Source: Gari tellinella | Taxonomy: Eukaryota; Mollusca; Bivalvia; Cardiida; Psammobiidae | Length of the DNA stretch: 64,000 nt | NCBI GenBank assembly: GCA_922989275.2 | Contig: OV277861.1 | Location: 15,524,540-15,588,539 of the forward strand | Direction: 5' to 3' | In this document: in pieces, positions 1 through 8,920 of the stretch | Layout: every line of letters begins with the position of its first letter | How positions within the stretch are numbered: position 1 is the stretch's first letter | Notes under the pieces: generated by a model | What the model was told of the DNA's origin: nothing | Seen by the model: the letters and a program-made list of their open reading frames with translations, nothing else | Databases searched by the model: none | Translations under genes and position numbers: made by a program

Positions 1-117
1 ACGATTCCAAACAGATGTCACAGGACAGGATTAGATAGAGAAATCAGAGATTAAATGTATTTTAAAGTTTTGAGTTACGACACATTTTGTCGTAAGATGT
101 TTTATGAAACGGGCCCC
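1..117. repeat. right half of a GGGCCCGTTT foldback element
   Basis: This is the 3' arm of a palindromic element that recurs at 27658-27898, 34493-34737, 40264-40487 and 51891-52130. It runs from the central GACGATTCCAAA hairpin to the terminal GAAACGGGCCC. The left arm lies outside the window. Confidence 0.75.
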
Positions 118-300
118 AGGTGTGAAAGCATTCCACATCTATACATACGAGGCGTGTGTATAGTGTCGGTAAAAGACAGTTAAAACCAGTAAAACCTTGT
201 ATAATCAAAGACTTTAGTTGTTAGTTGTCTCGGTATGTAATTGCTGTTTTTCAGCGTGTGACAAATACTACCTCGGGGTAATCAACTGAACAGAGCAAAT

Positions 301-1746
301 ATGACCCATGTTATGTTAAAACCAGACTATACAACGACTAATTTAACTGAGCATAATGTAGTATCTGATCATCTTGATACTTGTAAACAATTAAAAGCTG
401 ACGTCAACATTACATGTCATAAACTTCCTACTATGTACTGGATACCAAAACTCCACAAAACATCATATAAGTCTCGTTTTATTGCTAATTCAAGTGCATG
501 TACTACTACTAAGCTTTCCAAACTTTTGACATCGTCTTTAATTAAAATCAAAGAACATGTTCAAAGGTATTGTGACAAGACTTACGATAATTCTGGACTT
601 AATCTGTTTTGGTCTATCAAAAACTCGAATGAAATTTTGACGAAGCTTGAACATAGAAATTACCAAGCTTGCAATATTAGTACGTATGACTTTTCAACAC
701 TATATACTACCTTACCTCATAATTTAATAAAAGCTAAACTTATACAACTTATTGAAAAGACTTTTGCCAGAGAAAGGAAACTATTTCTGGCGTGTAATAC
801 TGATCGTGCATATTTTACAAATGACACGGTTAAGCATTACACTATGTGGACTTGCACCGATGTCTGTAAGTCACTATCATTTCTTCTGGATAATATTTAT
901 GTACGTCTTGGGAGTACCATATACCGCCAAGTGATTGGTATCCCTATGGGTACAAACTGTGCGCCCCTTGTCGCAGACCTATTTTTGTACTGTTATGAGA
1001 GGGACTTTATGCTAAGTCTAAAACCTGATACACAGGCAGATATGATCGAAGCCTTTTACAACACATCGCGCTATCTAGATGATATTTTTAATATAGACAA
1101 CCCATTTTTTGATATGTTGTTTCCTTTTATTTACCCAAAAGAATTACGCCTTAATAAAACAAACGAGTCAAATTTATCGGCACCATTTTTAGATTTGGAT
1201 CTTTTAATAAATAACGGTATTGTTTCTTCTAAGATTTACGATAAACGAGATGATTTTGATTTTAGTATTGTAAACTATCCTCATCTAGATGGCGATGTTC
1301 CCCGTTCTACATCTTACGGGGTTTATATTTCACAACTTATTCGTTTTGCTAGGGCTTGTACCTCTGTTGAGGACTTCCACATTCGTAATAAAACTATTAC
1401 TGAAAAGCTTCTTAAACAGGGGTACAGATTTCATAAACTTCGTAAAACATTTTCTAAATTCTTTTATAGGAATCTTCCTCTCATTAACAAGTATAAATGT
1501 AACTTAAAGTCTTTTCTGCGGCAAGGTATTTCACATCCGGAGTTTTATGGTGATGTGATTTACAGACTTCGTAAGATTCTTGGACATATGCATTTTCAAA
1601 ACCTATTTGTGAAACGTATTAGATTTTTCCTCAAAAAAGATTATGATCCAACTATATTGCTGCGCACTTCACGTTTGGTTATCGATCAATCTACAATTGA
1701 TAACTATGCTTTCCTCTTTGGTTGTGCGACGACAGACAGGGCTTAG
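301..1746 (+). CDS. Penelope-like reverse transcriptase, 5'-truncated copy
   Basis: The open frame of 481 codons encodes the RT half of a PLE polyprotein. Only the codons from about 327 onward are element-derived; the first eight or so come from flanking DNA or the junction. Visible RT features are motif A with its aspartate (STYDFSTLY), the conserved GIPMGTNCAP block, and the catalytic YLDD box at residues 258-261 (nt 1072-1083). PLE RTs are known relatives of telomerase RT. The frame is intact to a TAG stop, but the endonuclease half is missing, so this copy cannot make a complete protein. It is nearly identical to residues 6-477 of the RT frame in copy 2. Expression from this copy is unlikely unless flanking sequence supplies a promoter. 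Confidence 0.9.
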   Translation: MTHVMLKPDYTTTNLTEHNVVSDHLDTCKQLKADVNITCHKLPTMYWIPKLHKTSYKSRFIANSSACTTTKLSKLLTSSLIKIKEHVQRYCDKTYDNSGLNLFWSIKNSNEILTKLEHRNYQACNISTYDFSTLYTTLPHNLIKAKLIQLIEKTFARERKLFLACNTDRAYFTNDTVKHYTMWTCTDVCKSLSFLLDNIYVRLGSTIYRQVIGIPMGTNCAPLVADLFLYCYERDFMLSLKPDTQADMIEAFYNTSRYLDDIFNIDNPFFDMLFPFIYPKELRLNKTNESNLSAPFLDLDLLINNGIVSSKIYDKRDDFDFSIVNYPHLDGDVPRSTSYGVYISQLIRFARACTSVEDFHIRNKTITEKLLKQGYRFHKLRKTFSKFFYRNLPLINKYKCNLKSFLRQGISHPEFYGDVIYRLRKILGHMHFQNLFVKRIRFFLKKDYDPTILLRTSRLVIDQSTIDNYAFLFGCATTDRA

Positions 1747-1810
1747 CACTACATGATGATGTATCTCTAAAGCCGTCCTTAACCGGGAGAGTTATGTCGG
1801 ATTTTCGTGC
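1746..1810 (+). promoter_or_regulatory. SECIS element (form 2) in the 3' UTR of copy 1
   Basis: This is identical to the SECIS at 5969-6033 in copy 2, which is described there. It starts on the last base of the TAG stop codon. In this truncated copy no in-frame TGA remains upstream, so it is a passenger. Confidence 0.85.
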
Positions 1811-2278
1811 TTTGGTTTTTCTCTCCCTCTCTGTCGTACCCTAAACCCTCCCATGTCTTACAGTTACTCGTGACTACAGACTATTCGCTTGAGTACAATT
1901 TGACCGTTGCCATAGTGGGTTATTTTTAACACGGGCTTGAATGTTTAATTCTTTCCCGTGTTACTAATAATCCTGTCAGAGAATTTTGTTGGATGTTTTA
2001 CATGTATTTACTTACTGTGCTGGCGGTCTTTTTGATTGTAAGGTTGTGGAACAGGGTTTATATTTTATGTACACTGTTCGTCTTTATAGGTGAATATAGG
2101 AGATAAGTGTGAGGTTGGGCGCCCCTAAACCCAGGTTTAACCCCCCAGTGATTGTTAATAATTAATTAATTTATAATTGATTATTGATTGCTACTGACCG
2201 TACCAAGGCGGGCTCCTATGTTCACTTAGCTTTATGTTTGTCTTGCGTGTTGTTTTCTATTTGGTGTGTGGATGAAGG

Positions 2279-2341
2279 AATGGTATTGCGTGTGTGTGGT
2301 TGTGTGTGTGTGTGTTTGTTATGGTATGGCTGTGTGTGTGT
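2279..2341. repeat. TG-rich microsatellite in the Naiad 3' UTR (also 6502-6564)
   Basis: TG/TGG-rich runs interrupted by TTTGTTATGGTATGG occur at the same place in both PLE copies. They belong to the element's 3' UTR and are not the insertion target. Confidence 0.75.
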
Positions 2342-2772
2342 TCTGCTTTAGAGATGGGTGTATTGTTTGTGTTGCGTTTCCTGCTTGAGTCTTCTTTCGT
2401 ATTTATTTGTTGCCACAATAGTGTTACTTGTGCCGTGTGGAGGCCGTAAAACGTCGCCCCGTACATTTAATCAATATTGTTATCATTCCTCCTGCAGGAG
2501 CGTGCACTTGTTGTACAACTCGTCTCTTTGGCTTTCTTTCTTGCACCGTATGGTAGGTCTCTATGTACCAATGGTCAGATGAGCTTCGGTATTGTACCGG
2601 TTCTTCATTAACTCTTTACTTTCTATTAAAGATAAGGTATGGCGATGAGTTGCTAACGTCGCACCAGTTACTTTTTTCACTATTGGAATTACTTTATTAT
2701 AAATTTCGAACTTTCTTTCTGTATAGTTATAGTCGATACATAGGGACAGGTGCTAACTTACTTCTCTTAAAC

Positions 2773-5700
2773 ATGGAACTTCAAACTAACAAAAGACTAA
2801 TAATACCCCTTACACCACTTAGAATGCACTCTGCGTGTTCTGTTCATATCCCTAGAAATACTACTAATTTTGCATCACTTAAGCCGTGCGTACAGCTAAC
2901 ACCACTTAAGCTCTTTTCGGCATCTTCTTTTCACATTCCATCTATTTCTATTAATAATTGTTTTCATAATGGTCATAAAGTGGTGCTTTCACCTCTTAAA
3001 TATTCTATTCAACGCAATAATTCTGTTTTATTACGACCACTGAACAAAAAACGTAGAGTGCATCCTATTATTGAAAAGTGCAATGCTAAGAGGTGATCGT
3101 GTTGCAATTATTTATCTTGCAAGTCTACTATACAATCAACAGTAAACGGTAGATTATTTAGTGTTGTCATAGATTCAGACATCAACTGACGAACTAACCA
3201 TATTGTATACGTGTTAACTTGAAAAGCACCTGGTTGTGGTATCCGGTATGTTGGGCAAACCGGTCGTCCTCTCAAAACTAGGTTTAATGAACATCTTCGT
3301 ACTTGTAGGAACAAAAAACTGAGGAACTTTCTGTATCAACATTTTCGGAAATCTGGACATGGATTAGATTTTATTACAATTCAACCTGTTGAACATATTA
3401 CGTATGATATAAATGCTACTAATAGTTTCAAATGTAAGGCTAGATTTATAACGGAATTAAAATGGATTAAAAATTTACAGACACCCTTTCCGTTAGGCTT
3501 GAATGATAATATATACCAATCTGGCAATATTTCTAAAGAACCTTCAATTGATATTTTTTCGATTTATTCTACACGAAAGCGTAAATCTAGATCGCATGGT
3601 ATTCGTATAAATGGAAATATTAAACGTAAATCACGTCAGTCGATTTCTATTACAGATTTGCATAATCTGCTGTTACATTCTGGTAAACATAAAATGCTTT
3701 CTCGGCTTTCTTCGTTGTCATTGTCGTCTTTAAAAGATATTGACGACAAGGCTGATGGAATAATTTTACGCACAGATCCTCTGTATTATACTGCAGGTTT
3801 AATACAAAGTTATACTCAGCATGTTCTTAGACCTCATATTGATTCTTTAAACGATCACAAAAGATATTTCATTAAGGTCCCTTTTATAAATAAAGGTATT
3901 GATTTCATAGATTTACAAAGTATTCTCCGTAACAAATATGTGATGAATGCTATTCCAAATTATTTCAAAAATCTTGAACCACCTATTATTTGTTATAAGT
4001 ATAATAAATCTGTTAGAGGGTTAATTTTTAACTACAATAAAATTGTTTCTGATCTTAAAATTCTCGAAAACACACCAGATACATGAGACTGTACCTCTTC
4101 TAAATTCTGTTACGCTCCAGTGGGTCATATTATAACTGGCCATTTTGATATCATTAAAGATAAACGCATTAGAGCGCTTTTGAGTAAAGGACCTAAATTT
4201 AGATTACCTGCCTTAATTGATTTCGATACTTGTCGCAATCATATTTCTGAAGCTTTGAATAAGTATAGTACCAATTGGTGCCACAGAGAACATGCTGAAA
4301 ATGACGCTCTTACTAAATGGAAAGAGTTAATTTTTGATATTATCGATACCCGGATTTCGTTCTATTTATCCAATAACCATCTTTTACCACCTAAACCTAA
4401 ATTTAACATTCGTCACTTAAAGAAGGGCATACAAGACTTTCATTCCAAATATGTACTCGTTCCTGCAGACAAAGCATCCAATAATGTGTTATTGTATGAC
4501 GATTACATTATGTTGATACTTTAAACCAGGAACTCGTGAATACCAATTCCTATACAACGACTAATTTAACTGAGCATAATGTAGTATCTGATCATCTTGA
4601 TACTTGTAAACAATTAAAAGCTGACGTCAACATTACATGTCATAAACTTCCTACTATGTACTGGATACCAAAACTCCACAAAACACCATATAAGTCTCGT
4701 TTTATTGCTAATTCAAGTACATGTACTACTACTAAGCTTTCCAAACTTTTGACATCGTCTTTAATTAAAATCAAAGAACATGTTCAAAGGTATTGTGACA
4801 AGACTTACGATAATTCTGGACTTAATCTGTTTTGGTCTATCAAAAACTCGAATGAAATTTTGACGAAGCTTGAACATAGAAATTACCAAGCTTGCAATAT
4901 TAGTACGTATGACTTTTCAACACTATATACTACCTTACCTCATAATTTAATAAAAGCTAAACTTATACAACTTATTGAAAAGACTTTTGCCAGAGAAAGG
5001 AAACTATTTCTGGCGTGTAATACTGATCGTGCATATTTTACAAATGACACGGTTAAGCATTACACTATGTGGACTTGCACCGATGTCTGTAAGTCACTAT
5101 CATTTCTTCTGGATAATATTTATGTACGTTTTGGGAGTACCATATACCGCCAAGTGATTGGTATCCCTATGGGTACAAACTGTGCGCCCCTTGTCGCAGA
5201 CCTATTTTTGTACTGTTATGAGAGGGACTTTATGCTAAGTCTAAAACCTGATACACAGGCAGATATGATCGAAGCCTTTAACAACACATCGCGCTATCTA
5301 GATGATATTTTTAATATAGACAACCCATTTTTTGATACGTTGTTTCCTTTTATTTACCCAAAAGAATTACGCCTTAATAAAACAAACGAGTCAAATTTAT
5401 CGGCACCATTTTTAGATTTGGATCTTTTAATAAATAACGGTATTGTTTCTTCTAAGATTTACGATAAACGAGATGATTTTGATTTTAGTATTGTAAACTA
5501 TCCTCATCTAGATGGCGATGTTCCCCGTTCTACATCTTACGGGGTTTATATTTCACAACTTATTCGTTTTGCTAGGGCTTGTACCTCTGTTGAGGACTTC
5601 CACATTCGTAATAAAACTATTACTGAAAAGCTTCTTAAACAGGGGTACAGATTTCATAAACTTCGTAAAACATTTTCTAAATTCTTTTATAGGAATCTTC

Positions 5701-5969
5701 CTCTCATTAACAAGTATAAATGTAACTTAAAGTCTTTTCTGCGGCAAGGTATTTCACATCCGGAGTTTTATGGTGATGTGATTTACAGACTTCGTAAGAT
5801 TCTTGGACATATGCATTTTCAAAACCTATTTGTGAAACGTATTAGATTTTTCCTCAAAAAAGATTATGATCCAACTTTATTGCTGCGCACTTCACGTTTG
5901 GTTATCGATCAATCTACAATTGATAACTATGCTTTCCTCTTTGGTTGTGCGACGACAGACAGGGCTTAG
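2773..5969 (+). CDS. Naiad PLE polyprotein: GIY-YIG endonuclease-RT, putative selenoprotein with one frameshift
   Basis: From ATG 2773 the frame runs to about 4510 with only four stops, all TGA, at 3094, 3187, 3220 and 4084 (codons 108, 139, 150 and 438). No TAA or TAG occurs in it. Domains in order: LxPLK-type repeats (residues about 8-100); Cys-rich segment and GIY-YIG endonuclease (about 108-245), with GIRYVGQTGRPL at 156, likely catalytic Glu 228 and a WIKNLQT...GLN tail; linker with U-D-C at 438-440; then RT. Near 4509-4511 the frame shifts, consistent with loss of one base, and continues at 4512-5969 with motif A Asp at 4911, GIPMGTNCAP and YLDD at 5295-5306. Each TGA replaces an expected Cys: KR-U-SCC, IN-U-RTN, LT-U-KAPGC, T-U-DC. 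Length is about 1065 codons. An upstream in-frame ATG at 2563 would add 70 residues; 2773 was chosen because the LxPLK homology begins just after it. The frameshift probably makes this particular copy inactive. Confidence 0.88.
3187..3498 (+). other. GIY-YIG endonuclease domain with two in-frame TGA (Sec) codons
   Basis: The translated pattern is U-R-T-N-H-I-V-Y-V-L-T-U-K-A-P-G-C-G-I-R, followed by YVGQTGRPLKTRF. It matches the usual PLE endonuclease layout of Cys, then N-x-V-Y-x-L-x-C-x-x-C, then the GIY-YIG core. The two TGA codons at 3187 and 3220 take the cysteine positions of what is normally a zinc-binding set. The domain ends with the E-L-K-W-I...L-Q-T-P-F-P-L-G-L-N block typical of PLE GIY-YIG domains. 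Confidence 0.85.
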
Positions 5970-6033
5970 CACTACATGATGATGTATCTCTAAAGCCGTC
6001 CTTAACCGGGAGAGTTATGTCGGATTTTCGTGC
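5969..6033 (+). promoter_or_regulatory. SECIS element (form 2), overlaps the stop codon
   Basis: Hand folding gives helix I GCAC/GUGC (5969-5972 with 6030-6033) plus two weaker pairs. The SECIS quartet is UGAU (5977-5980) against GGAU (6022-6025), with U-U, G-A, A-G and U-G pairs. Helix II is 11 bp (5981-5991 with 6011-6021) with one U-U mismatch and two G-U wobbles. An unpaired AAA lies at 5992-5994, and a CCG/CGG mini-helix (5996-5998 with 6007-6009) closes an 8-nt loop. The distance from quartet to AAA is 11 nt, within the known range. The extra mini-helix above the A-bulge makes it form 2. SECIS elements recruit SBP2/EFSec to recode UGA as selenocysteine, which matches the four in-frame UGAs upstream. 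Confidence 0.88.
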
Positions 6034-6856
6034 TTTGGTTTTTCTCTCCCTCTCTGTCGTACCCTAAACCCTCCCATGTCTTACAGTTACTCGTGACTAC
6101 AGACTATTCGCTTGAGTACAATTTGACCGTTGCCATAGTGGGTTATTTTTAACACGGGCTTGAATGTTTAATTCTTTCCCGTGTTACTAATAATCCTGTC
6201 AGAGAATTTTGTTGGATGTTTTACATGTATTTACTTACTGTGCTGGCGGTCTTTTTGATTGTAAGGTTGTGGAACAGGGTTTATATTTTATGTACACTGT
6301 TCGTCTTTATAGGTGAATATAGGAGATAAGTGTGAGGTTGGGCGCCCCTAAACCCAGGTTTAACCCCCCAGTGGTTGTTAATAATTAATTAATTTATAAT
6401 TGATTATTGATTGCTACTGACCGTACCAAGGCGGGCTCCTATGTTCACTTAGCTTTATGTTTGTCTTGCGTGTTGTTTTCTTTTTGGTGTGTGGATGAAG
6501 GAATGGTATTGCGTGTGTGTGGTTGTGTGTGTGTGTGTTTGTTATGGTATGGTTGTGTGTGTGTTCTGCTTTAGAGATGGGTGTATTGTTTGTGTTGCGT
6601 TTCCTGCTTGAGTCTTCTTTCGTATTTATTTGTTGAATTGCAAAACAATGTAGACAACGCCTAGCGTTCACATACTAGTCTCGGCTTATGATCAACCTCT
6701 ACAGTGTAGACCAGGTATGGCAGCTTAATACGGTACAATGTATGTGCACGTGAGCATCAAGTGAAGACAATGAATACCCTGGTCAGGCGCCGCGTCAGGT
6801 AGTCCAGACCCTTAACAATATATATACACACCTTATTTTATTGTAATTAGTACTTT

Positions 6857-7010
6857 AACCCTTCACTACAATGCCACCATCTGCTGTAAACAATTGTTTT
6901 CTGCTTTTATTTCTCAAATTTGAAGTTTAAATAAATGACTAAAATAATATCGTAATAAGAGTCAAACAGATTGGAATCTGATCGCGGATTTTTACGTGTA
7001 TCCAAACTGT
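6857..7010. repeat. half of a TTAA/CCCTTC MITE with degenerate palindrome
   Basis: It opens with TTAACCCTTCACTACAATG and continues with the internal sequence seen at 18834-19049 (CTGCTTTTATTTCTCAAATTT). It reaches a degraded cassette-1 arm, GAGTCAAACAGATTGGAATC, and then loses similarity. It is a truncated member of the TTAA family. Confidence 0.6.
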
Positions 7011-7263
7011 GTGCATAAACGTTGTACCCACGATGATGCGGTGAATAGTTTATATTTACTACATAAACTGTTGGATGAAAATGCGTATAGTTTATACATT
7101 TAATAATACTGTTGAGATTGGTAGACCTATGTAGACAAAGGCCATGCTTCATCTTTTGGGGATATAGGTTAGTATTCAACGTGTATCCATTTGCATAAAC
7201 GTTGTTCATATATATACGCCAAAATATCGTATGTATTGGTAGTGTCATATCTACAATAGTACG

Positions 7264-7430
7264 AACCCTTTCACTCTAAATGACGCATTAAGCGCGTTTG
7301 CAAACAGCTTTTTCCTAATCAGACACCGCGTAACGCGGCGTTTGATAAGGACCCAAACTGTTTGACACTCTTATCGATATTTAAAACTTAAATCTTAATT
7401 TAAAACTGTCTTGCAAGCGGTAAAGGGATA
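7264..7430. repeat. diverged TTAA-family MITE with cassette 1
   Basis: CCTTTCACTCTAAATGACG at the left and GCGGTAAAGGGATAA at the right are family ends. The centre holds a CAGACACCGCG/CGCGGCGTTTG palindrome. A further remnant with CTTACGCGGCGTCTGATTA lies at about 7480-7570. Confidence 0.65.
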
Positions 7431-7792
7431 AAAATCTTCCGAATGATTGGATCATTAAAGCTTAGGGTTAAATACAGCTTAAGGGTTGTTTTGACTAAGG
7501 AAATGTTGATAGGAGTGTCAAACGCCTTACGCGGCGTCTGATTAAGATAGCAAAGCCGCCTTTTGGTGTCGTTTGCAGTGAAATAGCTAATAATGCGTGG
7601 TACAATGGAGAATACCTGATTCTTTCCAACAAACTCATTCGTGTTATAAATCTCTAGTCCAATAAAAACAGGTTGAAAAACAGATCAAACGTAAATATAT
7701 ACGCGATCTAATGCATATGAGCAGTTGAAAATATATAATGTAATCAATTTATTCAGTTATCGACAATTCGATATGTGCAGTGCTTAATTTAA

Positions 7793-7998
7793 CATTTTCC
7801 CTGATGAAGCGCCTTTTAGCGCATTTAATGTTTCCCTCCACTGGATAAAATACAGTTAGTACAGTCATGAACATATATCATAAAAACGTTTTCTAAATCC
7901 TAGCAGATAGTAGCTTAAAACAGGTTGAAAGTAAAGCAGAATGCTTTAAGTGGTCACTTGTTTTCAAAACTATAAATAGGATATGTAGTAATGAGTGA
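7793..7998. repeat. degenerate MITE with cassette-2 half
   Basis: It contains AAGCGCCTTTTAGCGC and TCATGAACATATATCAT near the left, then AACAGGTTGAAAGTAAAGC without its mirror arm. It is similar in order to 11461-11711 and 28574-28796. Confidence 0.6.
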
Positions 7999-8920
7999 AG
8001 GGTGTATCAACCCCATAAGCGAAATGTTCAAATCATCTTACTTTTTTCATTCATATTTATTTTGGAAGAATTGTTTATGATAAATGAAAAAATCGAAAAA
8101 CAATCATATGTTGGTGTGCATTGTTTTTGCACTACGGCAATTTGGAAAAGATGTGTCAAAATCGGATGTTTTCTCAAATTTTGTCAATTTAAAGTATACG
8201 CTTCAGAAAAATATATTTTAAATAAAAATAAACATGTTCATTTTATTTTGATTATGTATATCATGTTTATGGAGTATTTTCACATAAAGAAACTAAATCA
8301 AGACCAAACAGGCACAATATTTGACAAATATGAATATCTGAATCAACAACATTGTTTTTATGGGTATTGATATTTATTTTAAAGGAAAAAAAACCTTTTT
8401 AATGAAAAATGGAAACAATTAAAAAAAAATATATTTTTTAACTTTTTCTTATACTGTACCAGATGAAAACCCATACGAATGCAATTAAAATATGGAAAGC
8501 ATTTGATAGGCAAGGTTGAATTATTAAAAAGGAGTTATCTCCCTTTACAAAAATTACAAAAAAGTACCACATCAATACTATTTTGAGCTTCATAAGTTCA
8601 CATTTAGTGCTTATTGTGTCTTTAATTAGTTTTTCCATGGGGAAATATTACCATAGACATGGGATTGTAATACAAACCAAATTACCATCAATGATGTTTG
8701 TTTTCATTTGAAATAGAGTTTATTGAAGCGGTTCTTAAAAAAAGACAACATAAGAAAAATCAAATTCTAATCAGACACACCTTTTAAAAATGGCCGTAGA
8801 GCCAAAAGTTGTACACCAATATATAATCTTTTTCTATTTTTCCATTCACCGTAACACAATTATGATAGAGTATTTTATATACTTTGAACATTTCTCAAAT
8901 TCATGAGTTTAATACACCCT
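7999..8920. repeat. AT-rich 0.9-kb element with terminal inverted repeats
   Basis: The left end AGGGTGTATCAACC and, further in, AGCGAAATGTTCAAA match the reverse complement of the right end (GAACATTTCTCAAATTC then TTAATACACCCT). The interior is very AT-rich and has no credible gene. The 122-codon and 66-codon open frames inside it lack coding character. I could not fix a target-site duplication. Confidence 0.5.

Larger units (their letters stand above)
327..2412 (+). mobile_element. 5'-truncated Naiad-type Penelope-like element, copy 1 (upstream pseudo-LTR)
   Basis: This segment aligns end to end with 4550-6635 of copy 2. Both are 2086 bp with no net length change. I counted nine substitutions by eye (for example near 466, 495, 906, 1056, 1112, 1651 and three in the 3' UTR), about 0.4 percent. 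It begins inside the RT-coding region and carries the whole 3' UTR, ending at TATTTATTTGTTG. Copy 2 starts at the next base. A truncated copy joined head to tail to a longer copy is the 'pseudo-LTR' arrangement known for Penelope-like elements. No target-site duplication was identified. Confidence 0.9.
2413..6635 (+). mobile_element. near full-length Naiad-type Penelope-like element, copy 2
   Basis: This is a 4.2-kb retroelement with a 5' leader (2413-2772), one polyprotein frame (2773-5969) and a 3' UTR of about 670 bp containing a SECIS. The GIY-YIG endonuclease lies N-terminal to the RT, the reverse of canonical Penelope elements. That permuted order defines the Naiad/Chlamys PLE clade described by Craig, Yushenova, Rodriguez and Arkhipova (2021, from memory), who also reported selenoprotein-coding Naiads in some clams and spiders. 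The 5' end is inferred from the junction with copy 1, so a few leader bases may be missing. I saw no hammerhead ribozyme core (CTGATGA...GAAA), which agrees with the clade. The low divergence between copies points to recent insertion. Confidence 0.9.

Noticed and set aside
752..934. Short frames inside the RT region (also 1289-1507, 4975-5157 and 5512-5730).
   Set aside because: They are out-of-frame shadows of the RT frame and are identical in both copies for that reason.
2257..2466. A Thr/His-rich peptide on the minus strand (also 6414-6671).
   Set aside because: It is a translation of the TG microsatellite in the PLE 3' UTR.
1747..2560. A hammerhead ribozyme in the PLE pseudo-LTR.
   Set aside because: No CTGATGA...GAAA core could be found. 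This agrees with Naiad elements lacking canonical hammerheads.
3094..4086. Reading the four TGA codons as ordinary nonsense mutations that split the PLE into several dead ORFs.
   Set aside because: No TAA or TAG occurs in the same 654 codons, all four TGA fall on expected Cys positions, and a good SECIS follows the ORF.
8002..8370. A 122-codon frame.
   Set aside because: Low-complexity, AT-driven composition inside an inverted-repeat-bounded element; no domain.
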